A DNA stretch of 64,000 bases from Curtobacterium sp. MCBA15_009 (GCF_001864895.1 NZ_MJGO01000038.1:153840-217839); one strand, 5' to 3'. Shown: positions 34,386 to 42,887, numbered from the stretch's first letter. Notes: a model not told the origin generated them from the sequence alone. Translations and numbers: made by a program.

Positions 34386-34769
34386 GGCCCCGGGCAGGAA
34401 CAGGCAGAACGGGTGCCCGTCGGGATCGAGCAGCACCCGGACGTCGTCCTGCGGCTGGAACGCTGCCTGCGTCGCACCGAGCTCCTCGGCGCGCGCGACG
34501 GCTGCCGGCAGGTCCTCGACCTGGAAGTCGAGGTGCAGTTGCATGCCGGGGGCACCGGGCGTGCCGGGCCAGGTCGGGGCGACGTACCCGGACTCGTACT
34601 GCACGGAGAGACCGGGGCCCTCGGCGGGGCGGATGCGGGCCCAGGTGGGGCCGTCCTCGTGGACGGTCCACCCGGTCAGGGCACCGTAGAACCGGGCGAG
34701 GGCGATCGGCTCCGGGGACTGCAGGACGGTCGCGGCGAGCGTCGGCATCGAGGCGTCTTCGCTGGTCAT
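34383..34769 (-). CDS. VOC-family (glyoxalase-like) protein
   Basis: This 128-residue protein covers two beta-alpha-beta-beta-beta repeats: LAATVLQSPEPIALARFYGALTGW, then LDFQVEDLPAAVARAEELGA, ending LLDPDGHPFCLF. It matches glyoxalase/bleomycin-resistance-like proteins of actinobacteria. Metal ligands are not clear, so an enzymatic or binding role cannot be set. TACGCT (34782-34777) ends 7 nt before the ATG with no ribosome binding site. Its 3' end runs into the tandem repeat. Confidence 0.88.
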   Translation of the reverse strand: MTSEDASMPTLAATVLQSPEPIALARFYGALTGWTVHEDGPTWARIRPAEGPGLSVQYESGYVAPTWPGTPGAPGMQLHLDFQVEDLPAAVARAEELGATQAAFQPQDDVRVLLDPDGHPFCLFLPGA

Positions 34770-34805
34770 GCCGCGGAGCGTACGCCGATCAGCGGCCGGA
34801 GCCGT

Positions 34806-35813
34806 TCACCGGGCCGCCACGCTCGCGCGCTCGACGATGCGGTGCGGCACCACCACGGTCTCGGGCGGCCGGCCCCGGTCCTCGATCCGTCGGGTCAGCA
34901 GGTCGAGGGCCGCGGTCGCGAACGCCCGCCGGTCGAACGACACCGTGCTCAGCGCCGGGATCGCGTACGCCGCGCCGTCGATGTCGTCGAAGCCGATGAC
35001 GCTGACGTCCTCGGGCACGCGGACACCCCGCGCCGCGAGCACGTGCAGCACCCCGAACGCGATCGAGTCCGTGAACGCGAAGACGGCGTCGGGGAGCGGG
35101 TGCGCGTCGAGCCAGGACGCGAAGGCCGTCGCCGCCGCGCTGGTCGTCCACGCCGGCAGCGGCACGCGGAGCGACGGGTCGGGGTCGACGCCGGCGGCGC
35201 GGAGGGCCTCGAGGTGGCCCTGCTCCCGCAGTTCGCCGGTGGCGGTCGGTGCCGACGCCCGGGGCGCCCCGACGATCGCGATGCGGCGGTGGCCCGCGGC
35301 GAGCAGGTGCTCGGTGACCTGTGCGGCGGCCGCTCGGCTGTCGACGTGCACCTGGTCGACGTGTTCGGGTTCGACCTCGCCGATGACGACGGTCGGGGGG
35401 AGCCCCTCGGTCGAGGCGAGCACGCTGCCGCTCAACGACACCGGGTTGAGCACGAGCCCGTCGACCAGGTGGGCGCGGGCCCGGGACACCAGGTCGCGCT
35501 CGCGGGCCGGGTCGTTGCCGGTCTGGTCGAGCTGCACGACCCACCCGCGGTCCCGGGCGAGCTCGACGAACAGCTGGGCGAGTTCGGCGGAGTAGGCGCT
35601 GCCCATCTCCGGCAGGGTCAGGGCGATGGCACCCGAGCGGCCGTTGCGCAGACCGCGGGCGGACAGGTTCGGGACGTAGTCGAGCTGGGCGAGTGCCTGC
35701 TCGACGCGCTCCCGGGTCTCCGGGCGCACCGCGACCCCGCCGTTGATGACGTTGGAGACGGTCTTCGGCGACACCCCGGCGAGGGCGGCCACGTCCCGCA
35801 CGGTTGCGCGCAT
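34806..35813 (-). CDS. LacI-family transcriptional regulator
   Basis: This 335-residue protein has an N-terminal LacI helix-turn-helix (TVRDVAALAGVSPKTVSNVINGG, hinge YVPNLSARGLRNGRSGAIAL) and a periplasmic-binding-like sugar domain (GLVLNPVS, VIGFDDIDGAAYAIPALSTV). It is divergent from the sugar-type ABC importer at 36083-39623 and most likely represses it at the nested palindrome there. TACGCT (35826-35821) ends 7 nt before the ATG, so it is probably leaderless. Confidence 0.93.
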   Translation of the reverse strand: MRATVRDVAALAGVSPKTVSNVINGGVAVRPETRERVEQALAQLDYVPNLSARGLRNGRSGAIALTLPEMGSAYSAELAQLFVELARDRGWVVQLDQTGNDPARERDLVSRARAHLVDGLVLNPVSLSGSVLASTEGLPPTVVIGEVEPEHVDQVHVDSRAAAAQVTEHLLAAGHRRIAIVGAPRASAPTATGELREQGHLEALRAAGVDPDPSLRVPLPAWTTSAAATAFASWLDAHPLPDAVFAFTDSIAFGVLHVLAARGVRVPEDVSVIGFDDIDGAAYAIPALSTVSFDRRAFATAALDLLTRRIEDRGRPPETVVVPHRIVERASVAAR

Positions 35814-35869
35814 CGGGTCGAGCGTAGCGCCGCTGCCGGTCGCGGGTGCAGCGGGTCCGCTCCGCGCGG

Positions 35870-35926
35870 TTCGTGAGCAGCAACGGTCGGGTTCCCCCGG
35901 ACGACCCGACCGTTCCTGCTCACGAA
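35870..35926. repeat. Hairpin repeat family A, copy 4
   Basis: The 23-bp arms TTCGTGAGCAGCAACGGTCG... (35870-35892) and 35904-35926 pair at 22 of 23 positions around an 11-nt loop. It lies between the LacI gene promoter and the ABC operon promoter, not at a gene end, so a terminator role does not fit all copies. Confidence 0.85.
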
Positions 35927-35991
35927 GCGCGCAGCCGCGCTCTCGACGCACCCCCGGACCGCCCTGCGGGCGGGTGTGCGCTCACTGGAGC

Positions 35992-36036
35992 GTGACAACC
36001 GTGGAAACAGATGGCAACGGATTGCCACGTTGTAAC
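35992..36036 (+). promoter_or_regulatory. Nested palindromic operator upstream of the sugar ABC operon
   Basis: The inner palindrome is TGGCAA-CGGA-TTGCCA (36012-36027). Outer arms GTGACAACCGTGG (35992-36004) and CCACGTTGTAAC (36025-36036) are also inverted. An even wider CTGGAGCG/CGCTCCAG pair (35985-35992, 36052-36059) surrounds them. A LacI-family repressor encoded next door is the likely binder. Confidence 0.6.
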
Positions 36037-36082
36037 CGCGTCCGCCAGGGTCGCTCCAGGAATCCAACGGAGGAGGCCCCGA

Positions 36083-37072
36083 GTGACGACGCTCGACGAC
36101 CGCGCGACCATCACCGCGCAGACCGCACCACCCCCGGACCCCGGGCTCCGCCGCCGCACCACGTGGCAGCGGATCCGACGCGACCGGGTCCTGCTGCTGA
36201 TGGGGCTGCCCGGCCTCGCGCTGCTGCTCGGCTTCCACTACCTGCCACTGCTCGGCAACCTCATCGCGTTCCAGGAGTACCTGCCGTTCGTCCCGCTCGG
36301 CCGCAGCCCCTGGGTCGGGTTCGAGAACTTCTCGGTGGTGTTCGACGGCGACGCCGAGTTCCTCGGGGCGCTGCGGAACACGCTCGTCATCACCCTCGTG
36401 CAGGTCGTCTTCGTGTTCCCGGCACCGATCGTCCTGGCGCTCATGCTCAACTCGCTGTTGTCGGAGCGGGTCAAGGGGGTCGTGCAGTCGATCCTGTACC
36501 TGCCGCACTTCCTGTCCTGGGTGATCGTCGTCGCGGTGTTCCAGCAGATCCTCGGCGGCTCCGGGCTCGTGAACAACGCGATCCGGGCGGCTGGCGGCGA
36601 CGCGATCGACTTCCTCGGCAACCCCGACGGGTTCATCGCCCTGCTCACGAGCCAGGTGATCTGGAAGGACACCGGCTGGGCGACGATCCTGTTCCTCGCC
36701 GTCCTCAGCTCGATCGACGCGAGCCTGTACGAGGCGGCGAAGATGGACGGCGCGAGCCGCTGGCGGCAGCTCTGGCACGTCACGTTGCCGGGCATGCGCG
36801 GGATCATCGTCCTGCTGCTCATCCTGCGCCTCGGGGACTCGCTCACGGTCGGCTTCGAGCAGATCATCCTGCAGCAGCAGGCCGTCGGCCGTGCCGCCAG
36901 CGAGGTCCTCGACACCTACGTCTACAACAACGGCGTGCTCGGCGGCCAGTGGGGCGTCGCCGCCGCCGTCGGACTCGTCAAGGGTGTCGTGGGCGTGCTG
37001 CTCGTGCTCGGCGCCAACAAGCTCGCGCACGTCTTCGGCGAAGCGGGCGTCTACCGGAAGGAAGCGCGATGA
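36083..37072 (+). CDS. Sugar ABC transporter permease 1 (LplB/UgpA-like)
   Basis: This 329-residue membrane protein has six helices and the EAA loop ASLYEAAKMDGASRWRQLWH. The N-terminal FHYLPLLGNLIAFQEYLP resembles LplB-type permeases, which work with large family-1 binding lipoproteins. The GTG at 36083 is preceded by GGAGGAGG (36069-36076). The gene overlaps the second permease by ATGA. It probably imports a plant-derived oligosaccharide. Confidence 0.92.
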   Translation: MTTLDDRATITAQTAPPPDPGLRRRTTWQRIRRDRVLLLMGLPGLALLLGFHYLPLLGNLIAFQEYLPFVPLGRSPWVGFENFSVVFDGDAEFLGALRNTLVITLVQVVFVFPAPIVLALMLNSLLSERVKGVVQSILYLPHFLSWVIVVAVFQQILGGSGLVNNAIRAAGGDAIDFLGNPDGFIALLTSQVIWKDTGWATILFLAVLSSIDASLYEAAKMDGASRWRQLWHVTLPGMRGIIVLLLILRLGDSLTVGFEQIILQQQAVGRAASEVLDTYVYNNGVLGGQWGVAAAVGLVKGVVGVLLVLGANKLAHVFGEAGVYRKEAR

Positions 37073-37995
37073 CCGCCACGCACACGGTGACCGTCCCCGG
37101 GCAGCGGAAGCGGAAGCGCGGCGGGCCGGACGCCGCACCGCTGCCCGGCCGCCTGCTCACCGGCACCGTCCTGTTCGTCATCTGCCTCGTCGTCATCCTG
37201 CCGTTCGTCGGCATCGTCTCGACGAGCCTGGCCCCGACCGCGCAGGTGAACGACGCCGGCGGGTTCGTGCTGTGGCCGGAGGGCCTCGACCTCGGTGCCT
37301 ACGAGAGCATCTTCGCCGGCGGGGTCGTCACCCGCGCACTCGTCGTGAGCATCGGCATCACGACGGTCGGCACGCTGATCAGCCTGTTCGTCACCGCGAT
37401 GCTCGCCTACGCGCTCAGCCGCCCCGGCTCGTACGGCTCGGGCGTCGTGCTCGGCCTGGTGCTCGTCAGCCTGCTGTTCGCACCGGGGCTCATCCCGAAC
37501 TACCTCGTCGTCAAGCAGTTCGGCCTGCTCGACTCGTACTGGGCGCTCATCCTGCCGACGGCACTCAGTGCGTTCAACGTCATCGTGATGCGGTCCTTCT
37601 TCATGGCGATCCCGCAGGAGCTGCTCGAGTCGGCCCGCATCGACGGCGCCGGCGACTTCGCGGTGTTCTGGCGGATCGTGCTGCCGTTGTCGAAGGCCGT
37701 GCTCGCGGTCATCGGCCTGTTCTACGCGGTCGGGTACTGGAACGCGTTCTTCAACGCCCTGCTCTACATCAACGACACCGCGAAGTGGCCCCTGCAGCTC
37801 GTGCTCCGGACCTACGTCATCAACAACGCGCAGCTCGGCGGCTCCGATCTCGGCGCCTCCTCCGACGCGTTGCCCCCGCAGGCGTCGATCCAGATGGCGA
37901 TCCTCGTCGTCTCGATCGTGCCGATCCTCATCGTCTACCCGTTCCTGCAGCGGCACTTCGCCAAGGGTGTCCTGACCGGCGCGGTGAAGGGCTGA
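37069..37995 (+). CDS. Sugar ABC transporter permease 2 (YtcP/UgpE-like)
   Basis: This 308-residue protein has six helices and the EAA loop ELLESARIDGAGDFAVFWRIVLPLS (partial motif). NAFFNALLYINDTAKWPLQLVLR is characteristic of YtcP/LplC-type permeases. The basic N-terminus (QRKRKRGG) is cytoplasmic. It is coupled to permease 1 and followed 5 nt later by the binding-protein gene. Confidence 0.92.
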   Translation: MTATHTVTVPGQRKRKRGGPDAAPLPGRLLTGTVLFVICLVVILPFVGIVSTSLAPTAQVNDAGGFVLWPEGLDLGAYESIFAGGVVTRALVVSIGITTVGTLISLFVTAMLAYALSRPGSYGSGVVLGLVLVSLLFAPGLIPNYLVVKQFGLLDSYWALILPTALSAFNVIVMRSFFMAIPQELLESARIDGAGDFAVFWRIVLPLSKAVLAVIGLFYAVGYWNAFFNALLYINDTAKWPLQLVLRTYVINNAQLGGSDLGASSDALPPQASIQMAILVVSIVPILIVYPFLQRHFAKGVLTGAVKG

Positions 37996-38000
37996 CCGAC

Positions 38001-39623
38001 GTGACCACCAACGGCATCACCCGCCGCGCGCTCATCGCGGGCGGTCTCGGGGTCGCGGCCACGGGCCTCCTGGCTGGCTGCTCGACCGTGACCCGCTCGA
38101 CCGACGTCACCGCCATCAACCGCGCGGTCACCCTGCCGGACCACGTGCCGTGGACCGGAGGTCCGCGACCGGCGCTGCCGCAGACGAGCCCGCTCATGCC
38201 GAGCGCGTTCCGGAGGATCCCGGCGACGCTCGTGCCCACCGACGGCACGCCCGGCGACGGCTCGACCGTGCACGGCAGCGTCCCCACGAACTCGCCCGTG
38301 CCGCCCTCCAAGGGTTCGAACCCGTACTGGCAGGGCCTCGACGAGCGGATGGGGATCGACCTCGACCTCACCATCACCCCGAACGCCGACTTCGGCAACA
38401 AGTTCGCCACCCAGGTCGCCGGCGACACCCTCGGCGACGTCTTCACCGTGTTCGGGTCGTTCCCGTACCTGCCGCAGTTCCTCGAGGCGAAGGCGGCGGA
38501 CCTCAGCCCGTACCTGTCGGGCAGCGGGGTGCGCGACTACCCGTACCTGGCGAACCTGCCGACGGCGTCGTGGCGGGGCACGGTGTTCTCCGGCGGCATC
38601 TACGGCGTCCCGGTCCCGCGCGGACCGCTCGCGTCGCAGGCGCTGTCCCGCCGCCAGGACCTGTTCGCGCAGCTCGGCGTCGACCCGTCGTTCTCGTCCG
38701 TCGACGAGTTCGTGCAGCTCTGCCGCGAGGTCTCCGACCCGCACCGCAACCGCTGGGCGCTGGCGTCCGTCCCGACCAACGCCCTCGCGCCGATGTTCGG
38801 CCTGCCGAACCAGTGGCGGCAGGAGGGCGGGCGCTTCACCCACATGTACGAGCTCGACGAGTACCAGGACCTGCTCGAGGTGTCGCGGAAGCTCGTCGCC
38901 GAGGACCTCGTCCACCCGGACAGCATCACGGCCTACAACGGCAAGGTCTGGTTCGTGCAGGGCTCGGCGCTCATGCTCTGCGACACCTACACCGCCATCC
39001 CGGGGCTGCTGCAGCAGGCGACGCCCGGCAGCGGCTTCGAGCTGACGATCGCGCCGTTCGTCGGTCCGGCCGGATCCGAGCCGGAGCCGTGGCTCGGCGA
39101 CCCGAACAACACCATCAGCGCCGTCGCCGCCGGCTCCGAGGAACGCGTGCGGGTCCTGCTCGAGGTGCTCAACTGGTGCGCGTCGCCCTTCGGTACCGAG
39201 GCCTGGACCTACCGCAAGTTCGGCATCGAGGGTCGCGACTTCGAGTACCGGGACGGCGCCCCCGTCCTGACGAAGACCGGCAACAGCGAGACCGCGCTCG
39301 GTGAGTTCCCGCTGCAGTACTTCACCGAGTGCCCGCTGCCGCTGTTCTACGCGGGGCACCCGGAGATGACCGACACCGTGCACGACTCGCTCGCGTCGTG
39401 GGTGGACCGGGGTCTCGCCAACCCCGCGTACGGCCTGTACTCGCCGACGAACTCGACGAAGGGTCCGGCACTCGGCACCTTCGCGACGAACGCGATGAAC
39501 GACGTGCTGCTCGGGCGGGCGAAGGTGTCGTCGTGGCGGTCCGTCGTGCGCGAGTGGCGTCGCCGGGGCGGCGACGCCGTCCGCCGGGAGTACCAGCAGG
39601 CGCTGGCGGCGCGCTCCTCCTGA
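38001..39623 (+). CDS. ABC transporter extracellular solute-binding lipoprotein
   Basis: This 540-residue lipoprotein has the signal RRALIAGGLGVAATGLLAGC, a twin-Arg start and a lipobox (Cys near residue 27). The body resembles large LplA-type family-1 binding proteins that pair with LplB/YtcP permeases (GSNPYWQGLDERMGIDLDL, GIYGVPVPRG, GKVWFVQGSALMLCDTY). There is no ATPase gene in the operon, so a shared MsmK-type ATPase encoded elsewhere is presumably used. The ligand is not known; an oligosaccharide is likely given the LacI regulator. Confidence 0.9.
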   Translation: MTTNGITRRALIAGGLGVAATGLLAGCSTVTRSTDVTAINRAVTLPDHVPWTGGPRPALPQTSPLMPSAFRRIPATLVPTDGTPGDGSTVHGSVPTNSPVPPSKGSNPYWQGLDERMGIDLDLTITPNADFGNKFATQVAGDTLGDVFTVFGSFPYLPQFLEAKAADLSPYLSGSGVRDYPYLANLPTASWRGTVFSGGIYGVPVPRGPLASQALSRRQDLFAQLGVDPSFSSVDEFVQLCREVSDPHRNRWALASVPTNALAPMFGLPNQWRQEGGRFTHMYELDEYQDLLEVSRKLVAEDLVHPDSITAYNGKVWFVQGSALMLCDTYTAIPGLLQQATPGSGFELTIAPFVGPAGSEPEPWLGDPNNTISAVAAGSEERVRVLLEVLNWCASPFGTEAWTYRKFGIEGRDFEYRDGAPVLTKTGNSETALGEFPLQYFTECPLPLFYAGHPEMTDTVHDSLASWVDRGLANPAYGLYSPTNSTKGPALGTFATNAMNDVLLGRAKVSSWRSVVREWRRRGGDAVRREYQQALAARSS

Positions 39624-39656
39624 CCACGGACGGGCGGCCGTCGGTCGCTTCTGTGC

Positions 39657-39757
39657 AAGCGACAGGTTCCTGCGGATCGTCGGCGGCAGACTGTCGCTTT
39701 CGCGGCCTGTTTCCGGTCGGGAGGCACGGGGCGGGTTGGTCACGTGCCTCCCGTCCG
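39657..39757. repeat. Hairpin plus palindrome B copy 3 downstream of the ABC operon
   Basis: AAGCGACAG (39657-39665) pairs perfectly with CTGTCGCTT (39691-39699). Then CGGTCGGGAGGCACG (39714-39728) pairs with CGTGCCTCCCGTCCG (39743-39757) at 14 of 15 positions. They lie between two convergent genes and probably serve as terminators. Confidence 0.75.
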
Positions 39758-39837
39758 TCTGTCGGTCACCACCCGACGGTGCGGGGCGGGCTGGGAACGT
39801 CGGAGGCGAGCGAGCGCGTCAGCGGCGGGCAATCTCG

Positions 39838-41172
39838 TCAGCGCGGGGTGACCGCCAGGTTGCGCCACTGCGCCTCGACGGCGTGCTCACGGACCCCGAC
39901 CGCGCCGCTCGTCGTGCTGCAGGAGCCGAAGTCGGCGCTCGCCTGCACGACGGTGCCACCGGCCGAGGGAGAGGCGGTGGCCGTGACCACGCAGCCGACG
40001 ACGGCCACCGTGACGTGCCACCACTCGCCGAGCCGGGCCGGACGGGGCAGGGCCGTCGACGCCCCGGGCACCCACCGACCGGCGTCGTGCTGCCCGACGA
40101 CGAGGCTCGTGCCGCTGATGCCGGCGGAGAACCCGCGGAACGCGTCCGTACCCGCTCCGGCGTCGTTCACCCGCGTGATGAACCCGGCGTCGGTGGCGGC
40201 GGTCGGTTCCCGCATCAGGCGCACGTCGCCGGTCAGCGTCATGTCGCCCCACGAGCGGTTCAGCACCTGCTTGTCGCCGACGTTCTGGTCGGCGGTGTTG
40301 AGGATCGTCTCCTGCTGCTGGTCGAAGGTCCACGAGCCGCCGTACGTCGCGGCCGCCGAACCGTCGTTGAACGATGCGGTCGCGAAGGTCGAGTTGTACG
40401 GGGAAGGGGTCACCGACGGCTTCGGAGCCCCCTGGGTCGCGGTCACGAACCGGTAGCCCGCCTTGCTGTCCTGGTTCCGCAAGCCGATCGCACCGGCGGT
40501 CAGGCACGTGTCCGAGGAGTCCGTGTAGGTGGCGCGGGTCCAGTCGTTCGCGCCGACGGTGGTCTGCCAGGCCATGATCGTGCACCCGGACGCCTGGACG
40601 ACCAGGTGGTAGAACTGCCCGCGCCGCAGGTCGCCGGGGATCGTGGTGCGCGCCAGCGACGGCGAGTAGGTGCCGTTGCGCATCCGACCGATGAACAGTG
40701 CGTTCGTCGACAGGTCGATCGCGGCGTAGTACGCGTTCATCGCGTCGGTGCCGGCAGCGGGCGACGTCACCCGGACGAGCAGACCGGCCTGGTTGCCCTC
40801 GTTCACCTGCACGTCGCCCTGCATCGTGTAGTCCGTCCACTCCGGGTTGCCCGTCACGGCCTTCGGGCCGTCGGTGCCGCCGCAGGACTCGATGAACTTG
40901 CCGTACCCGAAGGTCGTCGTGGTCGCCCAGCAGCCGTTGTAGGTGGTCCAACCGGCCTGGCCGCCGGCGAAGGAGTCGCGGTACGGGAACGTGGTGCGGT
41001 TGTAGCTCGACGCGCTCGCCACGGAGTTCGTCGGGTGCGCGAAGGTCGCCGTGTAGGCGCCGTCGGTGGTCGGGAACAGGCCGGCGACGACGACCCCGAG
41101 CGCGAGCAGGGCCACGACCAGGGACCGCCACGGACGGCGCGTCCGCGCGGGTCCCGGGACCGTCGCGCTCAC
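39838..41172 (-). CDS. Exported protein with two lectin/LamG-like domains, SipW-dependent type
   Basis: This 444-residue protein has one N-terminal hydrophobic segment followed by GAYTATFAHPTNSVASAS. That closely resembles the N-terminus of the TasA-like protein two genes upstream and fits a SipW-type signal sequence. The rest is two concanavalin-like beta-sandwich repeats of about 190 residues (FAGGQAGWTTYNGCW..., FNDGSAAATYGGSWTF...). Each has paired cysteines and patterns such as LLVRVTSPAAGTDAMNAYYAA / FITRVNDAGAGTDAFRGFSA. Such domains bind carbohydrate or form surface assemblies. The GTG overlaps the SipW-like gene's stop (GTGA). The function is inferred. Confidence 0.8.
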   Translation of the reverse strand: MSATVPGPARTRRPWRSLVVALLALGVVVAGLFPTTDGAYTATFAHPTNSVASASSYNRTTFPYRDSFAGGQAGWTTYNGCWATTTTFGYGKFIESCGGTDGPKAVTGNPEWTDYTMQGDVQVNEGNQAGLLVRVTSPAAGTDAMNAYYAAIDLSTNALFIGRMRNGTYSPSLARTTIPGDLRRGQFYHLVVQASGCTIMAWQTTVGANDWTRATYTDSSDTCLTAGAIGLRNQDSKAGYRFVTATQGAPKPSVTPSPYNSTFATASFNDGSAAATYGGSWTFDQQQETILNTADQNVGDKQVLNRSWGDMTLTGDVRLMREPTAATDAGFITRVNDAGAGTDAFRGFSAGISGTSLVVGQHDAGRWVPGASTALPRPARLGEWWHVTVAVVGCVVTATASPSAGGTVVQASADFGSCSTTSGAVGVREHAVEAQWRNLAVTPR

Positions 41173-42107
41173 CGTGGGTCCTCCGCGGCCGGGGCGGCGG
41201 ACCCGGCGGCGTCGACCAGCGGCGCGGTCGTCCGGCCGACGACGAACGCGACGACCACCGGGACGGCGCAGACGAGCCCGAGGACGACCCACCCGGTCGG
41301 GGACAGGTCGAGCCGCGACGCGACGTGGAAGACGCCGTCGGTGTCGCCCGGCACGGCGAGCTCGGCGGTCCCGCCGCTCAGCAGGTGCGCGGACCCGCCG
41401 TCGGTGACCGTGGCTCTGATCGGGAGCACGCCCGTCGACACGACCCGTGCGACGCCGTCCCCCGTGTCGGCCGAGGTGCCGAGCAGCTGGAGCGCCACGA
41501 ACGGCCGCAGGACCGCGCCCACCACGGCGACCGACAGGGCGGCACCGAACAGCCGCAGTGCCGACCGGAGGTCGCCCGGGGCGAGGAAGCCGGTGGCGAA
41601 CCACACGAGGGCCACCGCGGCGACGATCCAGGGGAGCGCGCGGCCCGCCCACCCGACGACCGGCAGGACGGCGACGACCTGGCCGACGGTGTCGGAGGGG
41701 TCGAGGAGCCAGGCGTCGGGCGAGGCGTTCACGTCGCCCTTGGTGCGGATGCCCGACGGCCCCGACGCGTCGATCCGGTGCGTGTACCGGTCGCCGCCCG
41801 CTCCCGGACGGAAGGTGATGACCTCGCCCACCGCGAGGTCGCCCGCCGTCGCCGGCCGGGTGACGACGAGGCTGCCGACGGGCGCCGCGGTGCCCATCGA
41901 CGGCGTGCGGACGTCGAACACCCGCACACCCGACAGGGCTGCGATCGTCAGGGCGCCCACCCCGAGCACCACGAGCAGCAGGACCACCCCGACCCGGACC
42001 GAGACGCCGGTGCCCCGCCCTCGGCGACGACCGCGCGCGGGCAGCACGGCGGCCCCGGGGCCGTCGACGACGACGGTCCCGGGGCTCTGGAGGCTGCTCG
42101 TGCTCAT
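41169..42107 (-). CDS. SipW-type signal peptidase I
   Basis: This 312-residue protein has an N-terminal helix, then the S26B (ER-type) signal-peptidase motifs: the Ser in TPSMGTAAPVGSLVV, the His in DRYTHRIDA, and TKGDVNASPDAW. Further helices follow, then a periplasmic region (PIRATVTDGG) and a final helix. SipW peptidases process the unusual signal peptides of TasA/CalY-type fibre proteins. Standing between a TasA-like gene and a second exported protein, it is the likely processing enzyme for both. The C-terminal extension of about 150 residues is longer than in Bacillus SipW. Confidence 0.85.
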   Translation of the reverse strand: MSTSSLQSPGTVVVDGPGAAVLPARGRRRGRGTGVSVRVGVVLLLVVLGVGALTIAALSGVRVFDVRTPSMGTAAPVGSLVVTRPATAGDLAVGEVITFRPGAGGDRYTHRIDASGPSGIRTKGDVNASPDAWLLDPSDTVGQVVAVLPVVGWAGRALPWIVAAVALVWFATGFLAPGDLRSALRLFGAALSVAVVGAVLRPFVALQLLGTSADTGDGVARVVSTGVLPIRATVTDGGSAHLLSGGTAELAVPGDTDGVFHVASRLDLSPTGWVVLGLVCAVPVVVAFVVGRTTAPLVDAAGSAAPAAEDPR

Positions 42108-42148
42108 CGGCTGTCAGGGATCGACGACGGCGTCGTCGACCGTCCCGC

Positions 42149-42769
42149 TCAGGCGGTGAAGGTCCAGGTGAGCGGCTGGGAGAGCGAGAGGCCGGCGGTG
42201 TTGTTGGCCGAGTTCGCCGGCAGTGCGACGGTGATCTTCGCGGTCCGCACCTCGGACGGCTGCAGCGGGTACGGGATCGTGGTCGACGTGCCGGCGAGGC
42301 TCGCCGGGGTCGTCGCGTCGGGCAGCACGTCGGCGTCCAACCACTTCATGGTCACGATCACCTTCTGGCACAGGTCGACGCTGCTCCCCGACGGGGTGGT
42401 GGCGCAGGAGCCGCCGGACAGCGTCATCTGCTTCGGCTCCGCCTTGCCGCTGTTCTTGAAGGTCACGGTCGTGGTCTTGCTGTCGCCGGGGCGCAGCGTC
42501 TGCCCGCTGTACAGGTTGGGCGTCGAGCACGTGGCGGAACCGGAGGCATCGGTGGTGCAGGTGGTGCTCGACCCGGCCTCGTTCGTCTCGGCGACGTCGA
42601 CCGACGCGGTCGAGACGGTGTTGTTCGGGTGCAGGAAGCTCGCGGTGTACGCCGAGAGGGTGCCCGAGAAGGACATGGACAGGGCGATGGCAGCTGCGAT
42701 CCCCGCGCCGATGACGAGCGGGCTGAACCGCTTGCGACCAGCGGTGGTCGCGACGACGTGCTTGGACAT
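42149..42769 (-). CDS. TasA/CalY-like surface protein with SipW-dependent signal peptide
   Basis: This 206-residue precursor has a basic N-terminus (AGRKRF), a hydrophobic core (LVIGAGIAAAIALSMSF) and then SGTLSAYTASFLHPNNTVST, the pattern of SipW-dependent proteins. The mature part is a Thr/Ser-rich beta-sandwich (LRPGDSKTTTVTFKNSGKAEP, LTWTFTA) with four to five Cys. TasA proteins form biofilm fibres in Bacillus; actinobacterial relatives are little studied. GGAGGT lies 11 nt before the ATG. The gene heads a three-gene operon with the peptidase and the lectin-like protein. Confidence 0.82.
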   Translation of the reverse strand: MSKHVVATTAGRKRFSPLVIGAGIAAAIALSMSFSGTLSAYTASFLHPNNTVSTASVDVAETNEAGSSTTCTTDASGSATCSTPNLYSGQTLRPGDSKTTTVTFKNSGKAEPKQMTLSGGSCATTPSGSSVDLCQKVIVTMKWLDADVLPDATTPASLAGTSTTIPYPLQPSEVRTAKITVALPANSANNTAGLSLSQPLTWTFTA

Positions 42770-42870
42770 GGCTGTGCTGTACCTCCGAGAGGCCCGGGTC
42801 GGGTCAGGGGCACCGCGCGCGACCCACTGGCCGGCGCACGGAGCAGCGCCCCCGGGGATGGGCGCTGCGT

Positions 42871-42887
42871 ACTGAGTGGTATTCAGT
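42871..42887 (-). promoter_or_regulatory. ACTGA/TCAGT inverted repeat upstream of the TasA-like operon
   Basis: ACTGA and TCAGT flank a 7-bp centre about 100 bp upstream of the TasA-like start. It may be an operator or part of the promoter; no convincing -35/-10 pair was found around it. I see nothing else in 42770-42999. Confidence 0.3.

Noticed and set aside
34308-34397. Repeats read as a 13-residue coding repeat extending the VOC protein
   Set aside because: The reading needs a different frame from the VOC protein, and the VOC stop lies at the repeat edge. An intergenic terminator role is simpler.
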